The translations under genes and the position numbers were made by a program. From Effrenium voratum (Eukaryota > Sar > Dinophyceae > Suessiales > Symbiodiniaceae), in contig CAUJNA010001226.1 of the NCBI GenBank assembly GCA_963377175.1, positions 34,432 through 98,431 on the forward strand: a DNA stretch of 64,000 nucleotides, in the 5' to 3' direction. The notes beneath the pieces were generated by a model. It worked only from the letters and a program-made list of their open reading frames with translations. It ran no database searches and had not been told where the DNA came from. Of the stretch, positions 19,375 to 28,629 are shown piece after piece. Each line of letters begins with the position of its first letter. Positions within the stretch are counted from its first letter, which is position 1.

Positions 19375-21501
19375 TTATTTTGACTTGTCTTTTTTCTTTT
19401 TCTTTTTAAAAACTTCATTTTCCAAATACTCTACACGATCGATTAGTTTTGATAAAGCATCCCAACTAATACAAGCCATACGATCATAACACATCGTTAA
19501 GTATTCTCCCGAATCATTTACAATATTATATTTCGGATTTGTGTATTGTTGAACATCTTGAGCAATCCATCCTAATTCAGTTTTTCTGGTTTTTTGATTC
19601 TTAACAAATGTTTTAATCTTAATGTTTTTTACCATATTTACAGTATCATCTTCTACATCTTCTATATTATCTTTCAGTCTCTTATCGCTACTTAAATTAA
19701 ATCCGTTAAATGATGAAAATTGAGTATCATCCAATTGTAAATATTTAGTGCCATCAATATAACTATCAATAGTTGTTGATGCTTCTAATCTTAAAACAGC
19801 ATCACTATTTAAATGTCTCAAATTGATTTTATGAGCAATTCCAAAAGTCATATCGCCGTCAATAGTCCAATCGCCTCGCAATTCGCTATTGCTTCCACTA
19901 TTCAAAATAATTTTATTATCAGCATATGTTGCAGATAATCCAACAACCAAATTAATAGAGTTTGAAGTGTTGCTATTCCTAATTATTAAATCATTTGTAT
20001 CGACATACATTTCAGCATTATCAATTATTAGTTTTGATGTGTTGCCAAATTGAACATTGCCACTCGGTGAATTTTGTAATAATAAAGTATTTCCTGATAC
20101 AGACTGAACTTGATTGACTTCAATCTTTTTACCAGAAACCATTGTTAAATCGCCATTTGTATATACATCACCTAATACATCAACTGGTTTATTGAATATG
20201 GTTTTTGATACAGCACCGTCGCACATAAAATATTGATTAGAAGAATTAGTAATATCGCCAACACTAACAGCAACAAAATTATTATGCGCCATATATAAAC
20301 CTTCTGTAGCATCTGGTGTATATCTTCGTATTGAACCATTATTATTAAAATTTAAATATGAACCATTGTTAAGACTTATTGCACTGTCTGTTCCTATAAA
20401 CTGGACAGCGCTTGTAAATCGAGCTTGCCCAGCACAATTTAAAACATAATTAACAACGCCAACTGCCCCTAAACCGAATCGATCTTTTATCCATACACGA
20501 CCAACATTAGCATCTCCGATTTGCGTTTCCCAAACGCCTCCTGAGCTTGACATCCACATTCTACCATCTCTATTAATATTAAATTCACGATTAAACATTT
20601 GAAAAGTCATTTGTAGTCCTAAATTTGGTGAAGGGGTACAGCTAAACTTATTACATATTATAGAACCAGTAGTAAGCATGTTTAAATCACTGTGTAAAGT
20701 TGCATTATCGCTAAAATTAATAGCACCTGCTACTGATTGAGCGTTAGTATCTATTTTATCTAACTTTTGTAAATCTGCTGATATTAAACTATTTATTGTG
20801 TTTGAATTTTGAGTTATTAATACATCTTGTATATTATTATCTGATATAATTGAAGCAAATGTATTACTGTAAGCAGTGTTAGTATTGAATAAATTAGTAT
20901 CGTTTGTATATAATGTTGATACATCTGCTTGAATAGTTGTTTTTTCAGCTGTAGTCCAAGAAGCGCCCGCTCCTGCTTGTAAATCTGCTATATCTGTAAG
21001 AATGGTTGTTATTGTGTTTCCGTGTCCTGTTATGTTATTAATGTTTGTGTCAATTAATGATATATGCGATGTTATTGTAGCATTTAAATTACTGATTAAA
21101 TGTGTATTCGAACTAATGTTATTAAAATTAGAATCAAGTTTAATTGTATTTGCTGATATAGTCGGTAGTATTGAAGTTATGGTTAATCCGTGTGCTGTTA
21201 TATTATTAAAGTTGCTTGTAATTGTTGCGTTTTGATTTACTTGTTCATTAAACATAGTTGTTGATGTTGCGTTTAATTCAGTAATATCTAAAATATTGGC
21301 ATCTATCTTATTTTTCTGTGCTAAAATAAGAGCATCAACTTCTTCAATTGTATAACCTCCACCTAATGATCCTGCTGTGTCTGCTAATTCTTGTTTTGTA
21401 GCATAAACACTGCTTAATGTTGATGGTTCTGTTGAATTTATTAATACTAATTCACTTGCTACAATTCTACTTGAGCCGTCCAATGATAATGTTGAAAACA
21501 T
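19375..21501 (-). CDS. Fibre/receptor-binding protein with S74 chaperone
   Basis: 708 aa. Residues 60-260 are Asn/Thr/Ser-rich repeats (SNFNNIxxxTxxI-type) of a trimeric fibre shaft. The middle is a beta-rich region with Gly/Asn-rich motifs (AQFTSAVQFIGTDSA). The last about 110 residues are a peptidase S74 intramolecular chaperone: SSDKRLKDNI carries the Ser-x4-Lys dyad, followed by ELGWIAQDVQ and YDRMACISWDALSKLIDRVEYLENEV. Such domains trimerise a fibre and then cut themselves off. It shares the S74 architecture, but not the shaft, with the GC-rich fibre. Confidence 0.82.
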   Translation of the reverse strand: MFSTLSLDGSSRIVASELVLINSTEPSTLSSVYATKQELADTAGSLGGGYTIEEVDALILAQKNKIDANILDITELNATSTTMFNEQVNQNATITSNFNNITAHGLTITSILPTISANTIKLDSNFNNISSNTHLISNLNATITSHISLIDTNINNITGHGNTITTILTDIADLQAGAGASWTTAEKTTIQADVSTLYTNDTNLFNTNTAYSNTFASIISDNNIQDVLITQNSNTINSLISADLQKLDKIDTNAQSVAGAINFSDNATLHSDLNMLTTGSIICNKFSCTPSPNLGLQMTFQMFNREFNINRDGRMWMSSSGGVWETQIGDANVGRVWIKDRFGLGAVGVVNYVLNCAGQARFTSAVQFIGTDSAISLNNGSYLNFNNNGSIRRYTPDATEGLYMAHNNFVAVSVGDITNSSNQYFMCDGAVSKTIFNKPVDVLGDVYTNGDLTMVSGKKIEVNQVQSVSGNTLLLQNSPSGNVQFGNTSKLIIDNAEMYVDTNDLIIRNSNTSNSINLVVGLSATYADNKIILNSGSNSELRGDWTIDGDMTFGIAHKINLRHLNSDAVLRLEASTTIDSYIDGTKYLQLDDTQFSSFNGFNLSSDKRLKDNIEDVEDDTVNMVKNIKIKTFVKNQKTRKTELGWIAQDVQQYTNPKYNIVNDSGEYLTMCYDRMACISWDALSKLIDRVEYLENEVFKKKKKKDKSK

Positions 21502-21536
21502 AATTATTATATAGTAGGTTATATAATAATTATATT

Positions 21537-22091
21537 TTATCTTTTCTTTCCTCTTGAACCAAATATATTCTTATTTAATGCATTATATTTTTCTTGCTTC
21601 TGTCTTAAATATTCATTTTGCAATAATTGGTAATGTTGCGCTATATTTTGTAGCGGGTTTGGAGGCGGTTGTGGTTGCATTCTTCTTGGGGGTGGTGTGT
21701 TCGCTATTATATTATTTTGTTGCGGTTGTGGTTGTTGATTTTCTTCGTTGTACGCTACTTCATGATCTATCCTTTGAGGTTTTGCTATCGGAACTGCTTT
21801 TGGTTTAGGTTTTATAGGCTTAGTTTCTAATGGTCCTTGGCAATTGCGTTCATGACTGTATCTGTAAGATTTTAATGTTAAAGTTTTGGCACATTTTGGA
21901 CAGGTTATTTTCTTTTCATTACGCGCTTGAGTTTTTGAGTTGTTTTTAAGAGGTTCTACAGGTTTTATTTCTTGTGTTGGTTCTATTGTTGGTTCTGCCT
22001 TTGGTGCTTCTTCTTCTTCAATTGGTGGTAATTCATTTACTGGTGCGTCTGCTTCAATTGTATTAGTAATTTCAGGTTCGACTTCTGACAT
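21537..22091 (-). CDS. Pro-rich protein with a single zinc finger
   Basis: 184 aa. The N-terminal third is Glu/Pro-rich and acidic. Around residues 60-85 a C2HC-like finger reads CPKCAKTLTLKSYRYSHERNC. The rest is low-complexity Pro/Gln/Asn. The ATG is preceded by two tandem copies of an ATAGACAAAATATATAA-like sequence at about 22112-22150 (read on the minus strand). Lies between fibre and penton genes; function not known. Confidence 0.6.
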   Translation of the reverse strand: MSEVEPEITNTIEADAPVNELPPIEEEEAPKAEPTIEPTQEIKPVEPLKNNSKTQARNEKKITCPKCAKTLTLKSYRYSHERNCQGPLETKPIKPKPKAVPIAKPQRIDHEVAYNEENQQPQPQQNNIIANTPPPRRMQPQPPPNPLQNIAQHYQLLQNEYLRQKQEKYNALNKNIFGSRGKKR

Positions 22092-22247
22092 ATATAATAT
22101 ATTATATATTTTGTCTATATGTTTTATATATTTTGTCTATATGGACAAATTGAGAAATATTAATAATTTAATATTATTAATTTGATATGTTTAATATTAT
22201 TAATTTGATATTTTTAATATTATTAATATTAATTTTTAGGGGTTTAT
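22092..22247. repeat. AT-rich spacer with short direct repeats
   Basis: Two direct repeats of a roughly 21-base motif (GTCTATATG...TTTATATATTTT) and three copies of TTTGATAT-TTTAATATTATTAA-like sequence separate the finger protein from the penton gene. Probably promoter and 3'-end sequence. Confidence 0.5.
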
Positions 22248-23102
22248 TTAGTTATCTAATTGAAAGAGAATGCTAAAAGAAATGGGAACGCCGTGAAAAT
22301 CAATTAATTCGTTTCTTGAAGTTGTTATTCTAAAGTGTAGTCTCTTAATATTTTTACCGCCTACATCAATAAAATCTGCATATATGGGCGCTGTAAAATC
22401 TGTTATAACTCCGCCAAGTTGTTGATTAATTTGAACTTTTTTAATTACTGAACTGCTGAAATTATTAGGCGCTGAATATTTATAATCGCTTAATTGAGGA
22501 CAATTTATGTATATATTCTGAAAGGGAACTAAATTAAAGTATCCACTTAACCAAGATGACGCAGGATCATAGGCAATATAATTACTTAATAAATAATTAA
22601 TAGATTTTGGTCTTAAATTGTCATATTCAAACTGTCCTCTGTTCCATTCGCCATTTACATAAGTTTCTAATTCTTCATCTGTAGGTATTTTGATTTTGTA
22701 AGTTAGAGGGTCATTTAATTTAAGTTCCATTTTGCGTTCGCTTTGTCCATATACTGTTAAGAATAAGTCAGGCACAATATCATTAAATGCCGTGTTTAAT
22801 TCCGTTTGTATTTTGTATGATAATTGATTAGCATAATAAATTTCACCGGATACATCAACGGCAGTGCTTCTCAATAAGACATTGGAACTATTATACAACA
22901 TAATATAGAAGCGTTCGTAAAACCCTTTCTCTGTTGTATAAAACGGAGTGCTGAATGAACACTCTGTCACGAACATTTTTGTTCTTGGTGGAATTTCAAA
23001 GTTTTGGTCAAGTTCTATAATAAAATCGCTGGTAGAATTACTTTCTTGCAATCTGTAGGCACTATCAACATAGATTTTTTTATATGTTAATCTGTCACTC
23101 AT
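22248..23102 (-). CDS. Minor capsid protein (penton), lineage 2
   Basis: 284 aa from the ATG at 23102 (MSDRLTYKKIYVDSAYR), chosen over the upstream in-frame ATG at 23117. The IYVDSAYR...SDFIIEL opening matches IYVDSRKR...SDFEVDL of the GC-rich penton at 46046, and both have NCPQL/RCPQL followed by a C-terminal run RLHFRITTSRNELIDFHGVPISFSI. Penton proteins of PLVs fold as a single jelly roll and occupy the five-fold vertices. Divergent with the lipase gene. Confidence 0.85.
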   Translation of the reverse strand: MSDRLTYKKIYVDSAYRLQESNSTSDFIIELDQNFEIPPRTKMFVTECSFSTPFYTTEKGFYERFYIMLYNSSNVLLRSTAVDVSGEIYYANQLSYKIQTELNTAFNDIVPDLFLTVYGQSERKMELKLNDPLTYKIKIPTDEELETYVNGEWNRGQFEYDNLRPKSINYLLSNYIAYDPASSWLSGYFNLVPFQNIYINCPQLSDYKYSAPNNFSSSVIKKVQINQQLGGVITDFTAPIYADFIDVGGKNIKRLHFRITTSRNELIDFHGVPISFSILFQLDN

Positions 23103-23204
23103 AAATATAATATACAATAGAAATTATAATATAATTATTATTGATAATTACTTTGTAATTATAATTATTCATAGATATTTTAATAAAATATCTATGAATA
23201 ATAT

Positions 23205-23986
23205 ATGATAGGAAGACAATTATTATTAGGTGCTATAGAAGGCAGGACGCCTACGCAAATGATGGCAGGCGTAGCAAGTGATAAAGCATATACTGCAGGT
23301 AAGGATTTAATAGAAGATGTATTTTTTAACCATAAAAAGAAATTGGAAGACAAAGTAGGAGGTTTCAATAAACATTTTGATAAGCAGATAATGAAACATA
23401 AAACACGATATGCTGAAGAAATTAATGTTCAAAATAAAAATAAAATTGATGATGTTAAAGGGTTAGATGCCGCGTATTCAAATATAAATGGAATAACAAG
23501 AATAGGCAACACTTTATATATTGGTGGTACTGGTGCTAAAACGGGACTAAATCACAAAGTCAATGATGTAATTGCAGATTTGTTTTTTATTCCTACTCAT
23601 AATGTTCAATTAAGCGAAAGATATAAAGACGCAATGGAAGAATTAAGGAAAAATCCAGATGTTAATAGACTGGTCGGCCATTCCCTCGGCTCATCCGTTG
23701 TTCAAGAAATTAACAATAGACACGGAAACAAATATGCTACTACTGTTTATTCATCACCTTTTGTATCAGGAACTAACCAGCAGAAAAACCCGCGACACTA
23801 CGATTTAGAAATCGTGGAGATCCTATAGCAATGTTCGATGACGCGGCAATAACTGGAGAAATAGAAAGCAATAATTTATTAGACAAACACAGTTTCAATA
23901 ATTGGGAAGGAAATGGACTCACAAGTATAAATCCTACTACTGATATTTCTAATGGGTTTAATCCTAATTCAACACCAGAACAATAA
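23205..23986 (+). CDS. Lipase-like alpha/beta hydrolase (one frameshift)
   Basis: The main ORF (23205-23828, 207 aa) has the nucleophile elbow GHSLGSS and upstream NTLYIGGTGAKTG, typical of class 3 lipases found in PLVs and phages. The expected continuation, RFRNRGDPIAMFDD and a KHSFNNWEGNG tail, lies one frame back and runs to a stop at 23984-23986. The switch is near 23800, close to an A5C3 run. Single-base loss or sequencing error is the simplest cause. It may help the virion cross a membrane. Confidence 0.72.
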
Positions 23987-24008
23987 AATATCAATAATAT
24001 TAATAATA

Positions 24009-24230
24009 ATGTTTAGAAATAAAGACAAGCAAAACAAAATTCCATTAGAGAAGAAACTGACAAAAGAACCGTCAAAATACGATAAACAATATAAGAATTT
24101 AGATTATGATACTATAAAAGATATAGTTGATACAAAAAACAATTATTTAATAAATACTATAAAAAATACAACTTCAAATAATTCTACTACAATGCTTTCA
24201 CATAAGAAAAATATAAAAATAAAAAAATAA
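24009..24230 (+). CDS. Small Lys/Asn-rich protein, 73 aa
   Basis: The ATG at 24009 (MFRNKDKQNKIPLEKK) is the natural start; the longer frame upstream belongs to intergenic DNA. Highly basic, no domain recognised, directly ahead of the MCP on the same strand. Confidence 0.5.
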   Translation: MFRNKDKQNKIPLEKKLTKEPSKYDKQYKNLDYDTIKDIVDTKNNYLINTIKNTTSNNSTTMLSHKKNIKIKK

Positions 24231-24255
24231 AATCTAAGTTTATCATATATAAGTA

Positions 24256-25839
24256 ATGGATAATATAATCGCCGAATCAGAAACTACAATGATTAACTCG
24301 CTAAATTTTGGACTTCCAGAAACAGCACAATATATCACAGACCGACGACACGTTAATTATTTTCCATCGGGTAGTAATGTTTATAATCCAAATTCAGGAA
24401 ACAAAAATATTAGATTTCATATAACAGGTGAAGACAACACATATATTGATTTATCTTCTATTCGTTTATTTGCCAATCTTCAAAACACAGACGGAACACG
24501 AAGTCATTTTTTACGCCCGTTAGGTAATTTATCATCCTTCTTCAGTCGTTATAGATGCAATGTAGGCGGACAACAAGTTCAGGATATTATTGAATACAAT
24601 AGGCACTGTGAATTGTATAATTCCTTTAAAAGTCAAGATGCTAGAGATATGGACGATTTAGAAGGTGGTGCCAATCCTCGGTGGGATGATGACTGGCGAC
24701 ATACTTATGCTACTGGATTAGCAGAATTTGTTGATGTCAATACACGAACCAATCCCACTGCCTCCCCTGAGGCAGTTGGAGTTTCAACTACAAAAGACCA
24801 TAACAATTGGGGAGACTTAACATCGCGATATACTCGCCATTCAGTAGCAGGAATTCCCGGCGCTAATAGTTATATGAGATTAGGACATAAACCAGTATGC
24901 GGACTGTTAGAAAGCAATTATTATTTACCTCTTCGTTATGCTCCACTTGAACTGGAATTTACAATTGTATCAGATGAACATATACCAGTAGTTACGCCTT
25001 TTACCGTAACTGATGTCAACACTCAAAATGATGCCAAAGGTTATTATTTCACAACTGGAGACACCTCAACACAGTGGGAATTGAATAACGTAATCATTAG
25101 AGCCGAGGTAATACAATTGGACAACACGGTTAACAATAATATAGTGAAACATTTGTTAGAAGGTCAAAGTTTAAAATTAGTATTTCCAATGTATCACACT
25201 ATGACACAATCATTCAACGCGGGAGGAAATGAAATTAATATGAACATTGTTAAATCCGCTTCTAAATTAAATGGTTGCTTCATTACATTGTATCGTGCAC
25301 CAAGAGCAGGTGTAGATGCTGATAATAATAATTACTACAGACACGATAATTATATTTACAAGCGATGGAACTACTTTTACAATCCTATGATTAATTCTCG
25401 TATTTTTGATGGTCCTAATCCAGATGGCGCTGATCGTGAGCGATTCCAAGGTAAAGGCTTTCAAGATAAAGATTTAAATTTAACGTGGCAATTACAAATT
25501 AACAATAAGAAATATCCAGAGTTTGAATGCCAGAGCCTCGCCGAGAGTGCCTACTACCTCCGAAGAACATTACACTATTTGAACCCTGACCAAGACGCCT
25601 TTAGCATTTCATATAAACGCTACAGAGAAGACAAGTTCGTTATTGGGATTTCATTTGAAAAGATGGCGGACACTAATTTTACAGGCCAGAATACGAAACA
25701 AGGAGGCTTACTCGTTTTTAAACTAAAAGGAAGTAACAGAGCACTGACAGATAATGAAGATGTGCGAGAATTATTTGTGCATATGATTTCGGAGTCTGTT
25801 CTGGAATTACGCGAATCCGGAAGTCTGCTCTATGATTAA
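24256..25839 (+). CDS. Major capsid protein, double jelly-roll (lineage 2)
   Basis: 527 aa, unbroken. The N-terminal ITDRRHVNYFPSGSNVYNP is the PLV MCP signature, followed by FHITGEDNTYIDLSSIRLF and FFSRYRCNVGGQQVQDI, and a beta-rich second half with RYAPLELEFTIV. The C terminus ends in VLELRESGSLLYD. It forms hexons of the T-number capsid together with the penton. Two MCP lineages in one window (this one and 49092) are too diverged to be copies of each other. Confidence 0.92.
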   Translation: MDNIIAESETTMINSLNFGLPETAQYITDRRHVNYFPSGSNVYNPNSGNKNIRFHITGEDNTYIDLSSIRLFANLQNTDGTRSHFLRPLGNLSSFFSRYRCNVGGQQVQDIIEYNRHCELYNSFKSQDARDMDDLEGGANPRWDDDWRHTYATGLAEFVDVNTRTNPTASPEAVGVSTTKDHNNWGDLTSRYTRHSVAGIPGANSYMRLGHKPVCGLLESNYYLPLRYAPLELEFTIVSDEHIPVVTPFTVTDVNTQNDAKGYYFTTGDTSTQWELNNVIIRAEVIQLDNTVNNNIVKHLLEGQSLKLVFPMYHTMTQSFNAGGNEINMNIVKSASKLNGCFITLYRAPRAGVDADNNNYYRHDNYIYKRWNYFYNPMINSRIFDGPNPDGADRERFQGKGFQDKDLNLTWQLQINNKKYPEFECQSLAESAYYLRRTLHYLNPDQDAFSISYKRYREDKFVIGISFEKMADTNFTGQNTKQGGLLVFKLKGSNRALTDNEDVRELFVHMISESVLELRESGSLLYD

Positions 25840-25864
25840 AATTAAAATCTATGATAAATATATA

Positions 25865-26182
25865 ATGTATAAATTTCATAAACGAAATAATTTAAAAAAT
25901 AAAGGTAAAGTATTTTTACAATCCTCACAAATTAAATATAGTCCATTTGATCTAAAAGATACAGAATATCTAAAACACCTACATGAACAAATGAAACTAA
26001 GAAATTCACAAGAAGCATCAGTAGCATTAAGGAAAAAGATTGACGAAGGAAACAAGAGAGCAAACTATGTAAATGAGCTGGATAGAATGATGGGCGAATT
26101 ATATCGTCCTAACTTACCACACGCAACAAAAGAACATTTAAATAAATGGTATGAAGATACAAAAAAGTTAATATTTACTTAA
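25865..26182 (+). CDS. Helical protein, 105 aa
   Basis: Start taken at MYKFHKRNN (25865), because the in-frame ATG at 25832 overlaps the MCP end by eight bases. Mostly helical, Lys/Glu-rich (LKHLHEQMKLRNSQEASVAL). Not recognised. Same-strand cluster with the MCP suggests a virion or assembly role. Confidence 0.6.
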   Translation: MYKFHKRNNLKNKGKVFLQSSQIKYSPFDLKDTEYLKHLHEQMKLRNSQEASVALRKKIDEGNKRANYVNELDRMMGELYRPNLPHATKEHLNKWYEDTKKLIFT

Positions 26183-26209
26183 AATATATTGATATAGATT
26201 AATAATATT

Positions 26210-26281
26210 TTTCACAAAAATATTATTAACAATAACATCTTATTATTAATAATATGTTTCACAAAAATATTATTAACAATA
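26210..26281. repeat. 25-base direct repeat before the 326-aa gene
   Basis: TTTCACAAAAATATTATTAA plus five further bases occurs at 26210-26234 and again at 26257-26281, in an AT-only spacer that also forms weak hairpins. Likely 3' end of the preceding gene or promoter. Confidence 0.6.
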
Positions 26282-26305
26282 TTTTCTAATTAATATTATA
26301 TCAAT

Positions 26306-27286
26306 ATGGCAACTACAGCAAGTTTAGAATTAATAAATCCATATGCAAAATTTGGATTGAAACGACGACCTACCTATGAAGAAATCGCTAACCTAATAGG
26401 CGAGAACGAACAATTAACAGGAAAACTGCCTAACCGAGATGCTACATTCTTCAAAGCAAGTCCTCAAGGAAGTTTTTTTGATGGAAGCGACCACTTAGAA
26501 TTATTGAAAGACCAACAGATGAGAATATTAGACAGGCAGATGAGAGAGATAATGATGAAACAGGAAGCGCGCAGAAACGGGCACACTTATGCAGTGCATA
26601 GGATGAATGCTGACACACCATTAACCAGAAACGCAGAAGCAATAGAAGATGAATATGATTTTTCAACACCACAACAAACAGCAAGGCAACACGAAGGGAT
26701 GGTAGATACAAGACTGCAAGAACTAGCAACAGCAACAAAAGAAAGAGTAAATGAAGTGAGTCAAGCAATGGCATCAAATTTAAGAGATATGGGCGGAACA
26801 ATTTTTCAAAGAATGCTAGGCAATAGACAATCAGCACCATCAGCAACAACAAGAACAGTACCAGATAATCTCCCAGTATTAGAATACGAAGGTTCGCCAA
26901 TTTCAGGCGGAGATGATGCCCAAGTAGAATATCAAGCAACGGGAGCGTCAAGTTCAACGCCACAACAACCACAACCATTGCCAATGACGCCATTATTTAA
27001 AACAACAATAGATAATACTATTAGTCCCGCTTACTGGAAAGACAACCCTAATTTAAAAGTAAATGATATTAAATTTCAATTTTATTTAAGAGGAATTCAA
27101 GTGCCAGAAGAAAGCGAAATACAAGAAGAATTGAAACACAAAGGCAGAGGCAAGGCGAGAACATACAAAGAATATTTAGTAGATATGATTTTAGATACTA
27201 TTGATAATGGCGGGTGGATAGTAAATTTAGGCAAAGGTAGAATAGAAGAACTCAAGGCCAGTTTTAAAGGTAAAGGAAAGAAATAA
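26306..27286 (+). CDS. Conserved PLV structural protein (lineage 2)
   Basis: 326 aa. The N-terminal block FGLKRRPTYEEIANLIGENE ... PNRDATFF resembles FNQRPRFEQVVGYLERNE ... PNRKATTF of the GC-rich gene at 47817, in the same place after MCP-cluster genes. Middle: helical and Met/Gln-rich, then a Ser/Pro/Gln low-complexity segment. C-terminal domain about 245-326: PAYWKDNPNLKVNDIKFQFY and KGRGKARTYKEYLVDMILD. No known family recalled; conservation across two lineages argues for a core virion function. Confidence 0.65.
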   Translation: MATTASLELINPYAKFGLKRRPTYEEIANLIGENEQLTGKLPNRDATFFKASPQGSFFDGSDHLELLKDQQMRILDRQMREIMMKQEARRNGHTYAVHRMNADTPLTRNAEAIEDEYDFSTPQQTARQHEGMVDTRLQELATATKERVNEVSQAMASNLRDMGGTIFQRMLGNRQSAPSATTRTVPDNLPVLEYEGSPISGGDDAQVEYQATGASSSTPQQPQPLPMTPLFKTTIDNTISPAYWKDNPNLKVNDIKFQFYLRGIQVPEESEIQEELKHKGRGKARTYKEYLVDMILDTIDNGGWIVNLGKGRIEELKASFKGKGKK

Positions 27287-27302
27287 TATATAAATATTTA
27301 TA

Positions 27303-28115
27303 ATGATAATATTAACTAAAAATATACTGAAAAGAAAGAAGCAGAAGTTCAATGATAATTATGATCACGACGACAGTTTTTCAATACATAACCTAACAAA
27401 ACCAAACACACCAACAACAATACAACCACCGAAAATGATGAAAAAAGGCATACCGAGAGAATTTATTGACATTGCAACCAATACAGATACAATTGCAACA
27501 GAAACCAGAGAGACTGACGAAAAGTTATACAATGATGCAAATCAGCAATTAAATATGACATTTGAAGCGTTTAAGGTAAAGGAAAACCAAGACAATATGT
27601 TTAAAATAATGCTTAAAAACTTTTGGCACAACGCATACAAAAGACATGAACCAACAAGAACGCAAGCAACACAAACCCTGAAAAACCAACGCGACGCAAT
27701 GGTGTCAGCCTTTACTACAATGCTTGACAACAACAAACCACCAGAACCACCGCCAAAGAAACCACCAGACGAGGAGGACAGCGATGAAGAAGAAAAAAGA
27801 TTCAAACTGACAAAAATGATAGAAATAATGCTACACAACGGCGCTACAGTAGCAGATATAATATTAAACTTATCACATAGCGCAATTGTAACAACAATAA
27901 ATATCGCAGATTTAGTCAATCAAATAACAGCAGGAAATGCACAAGGTAGCAGTAGTTCTTCTAATGAAATTGTTAGTGTTCATAGTTCTCCACCTATTAC
28001 TGTTCATAGTTCTTCATCTGAAAGTCCAACAGAAATACCAGCACCAACTGAAGACGAAGAAGAAGACGAAGAAGAAAAACAAAAAGATAATTTTGAAAAA
28101 TTAAAATCTAAATAA
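27303..28115 (+). CDS. Acidic/low-complexity protein, 270 aa
   Basis: Not recognised. N-terminal basic part, a helical middle (LKNFWHNAYKRHEPTRTQAT), a Pro-Lys linker, a moderately hydrophobic stretch (GATVADIILNLSHSAIVTTI) and a strongly acidic tail. A 14-base AT palindrome overlaps its start region (27290-27303). Confidence 0.55.
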   Translation: MIILTKNILKRKKQKFNDNYDHDDSFSIHNLTKPNTPTTIQPPKMMKKGIPREFIDIATNTDTIATETRETDEKLYNDANQQLNMTFEAFKVKENQDNMFKIMLKNFWHNAYKRHEPTRTQATQTLKNQRDAMVSAFTTMLDNNKPPEPPPKKPPDEEDSDEEEKRFKLTKMIEIMLHNGATVADIILNLSHSAIVTTINIADLVNQITAGNAQGSSSSSNEIVSVHSSPPITVHSSSSESPTEIPAPTEDEEEDEEEKQKDNFEKLKSK

Positions 28116-28126
28116 TATTATATATA

Positions 28127-28336
28127 ATGGGTATTGGTCAAAGTAAAGACGATGAAAATAACAGTATGGAAGACATTAAGAATTTAAGAGTAGATGAAAA
28201 GACAAGAGCAGATACTTTAATAATAAAATCTATTCAAGAATGTGTGGCACGAATTGAGAAATTAGAAAAAGAAAAATCTGACAAATTAATATATAAACTT
28301 CCTGCTTTACAATTTTGCAATGCTTCGTTAATTTAA
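28127..28336 (+). CDS. Small protein with MGxGxS-type N terminus, 69 aa
   Basis: Starts MGIGQSKDDENN, which resembles an N-myristoylation signal (inference only). The remainder is one amphipathic helix (IQECVARIEKLEKEKSDKL). Follows the 270-aa gene by 11 bases; 3' hairpin at 28341. Confidence 0.5.
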   Translation: MGIGQSKDDENNSMEDIKNLRVDEKTRADTLIIKSIQECVARIEKLEKEKSDKLIYKLPALQFCNASLI

Positions 28337-28340
28337 ATTG

Positions 28341-28366
28341 ATAATATTAACATACATTAATATTAT
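28341..28366. terminator. Hairpin between convergent genes
   Basis: ATAATATTAA/TTAATATTAT, ten base pairs with a six-base loop, in the 29-base gap between the 69-aa gene (+) and the 77-aa gene (-). Confidence 0.55.
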
Positions 28367-28599
28367 TAATTACTATCATAATCTGTCATTTCACTTTCGG
28401 GTAATTTTGTTGAGGCGTTGCTACACATATCATCTATTAAATCTTCTTCATCAACAAAATTATTTTGAAATCTTAATAATTCCTCGTCTGTTGGTCGTCT
28501 TTTTAACACTTTATAAAGTTTATGTATCCAAGAATTAGTATGAAAATTGTAATTACCTCTACGATAAAATCCACCACATCTACATAGTTTCATTAGCAT
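28366..28599 (-). CDS. Small protein, 77 aa, CxCGG N terminus
   Basis: Begins MLMKLCRCGGFYRR, then HTNSWIHKLYKVLKRRPTDE and an acidic tail. No family recognised. It lies just after the ATPase gene on the same strand, so the two may share a transcript. Confidence 0.5.
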   Translation of the reverse strand: MLMKLCRCGGFYRRGNYNFHTNSWIHKLYKVLKRRPTDEELLRFQNNFVDEEDLIDDMCSNASTKLPESEMTDYDSN

Positions 28600-28629
28600 A
28601 TTATTATATTATATTAAATTAGAATATCT

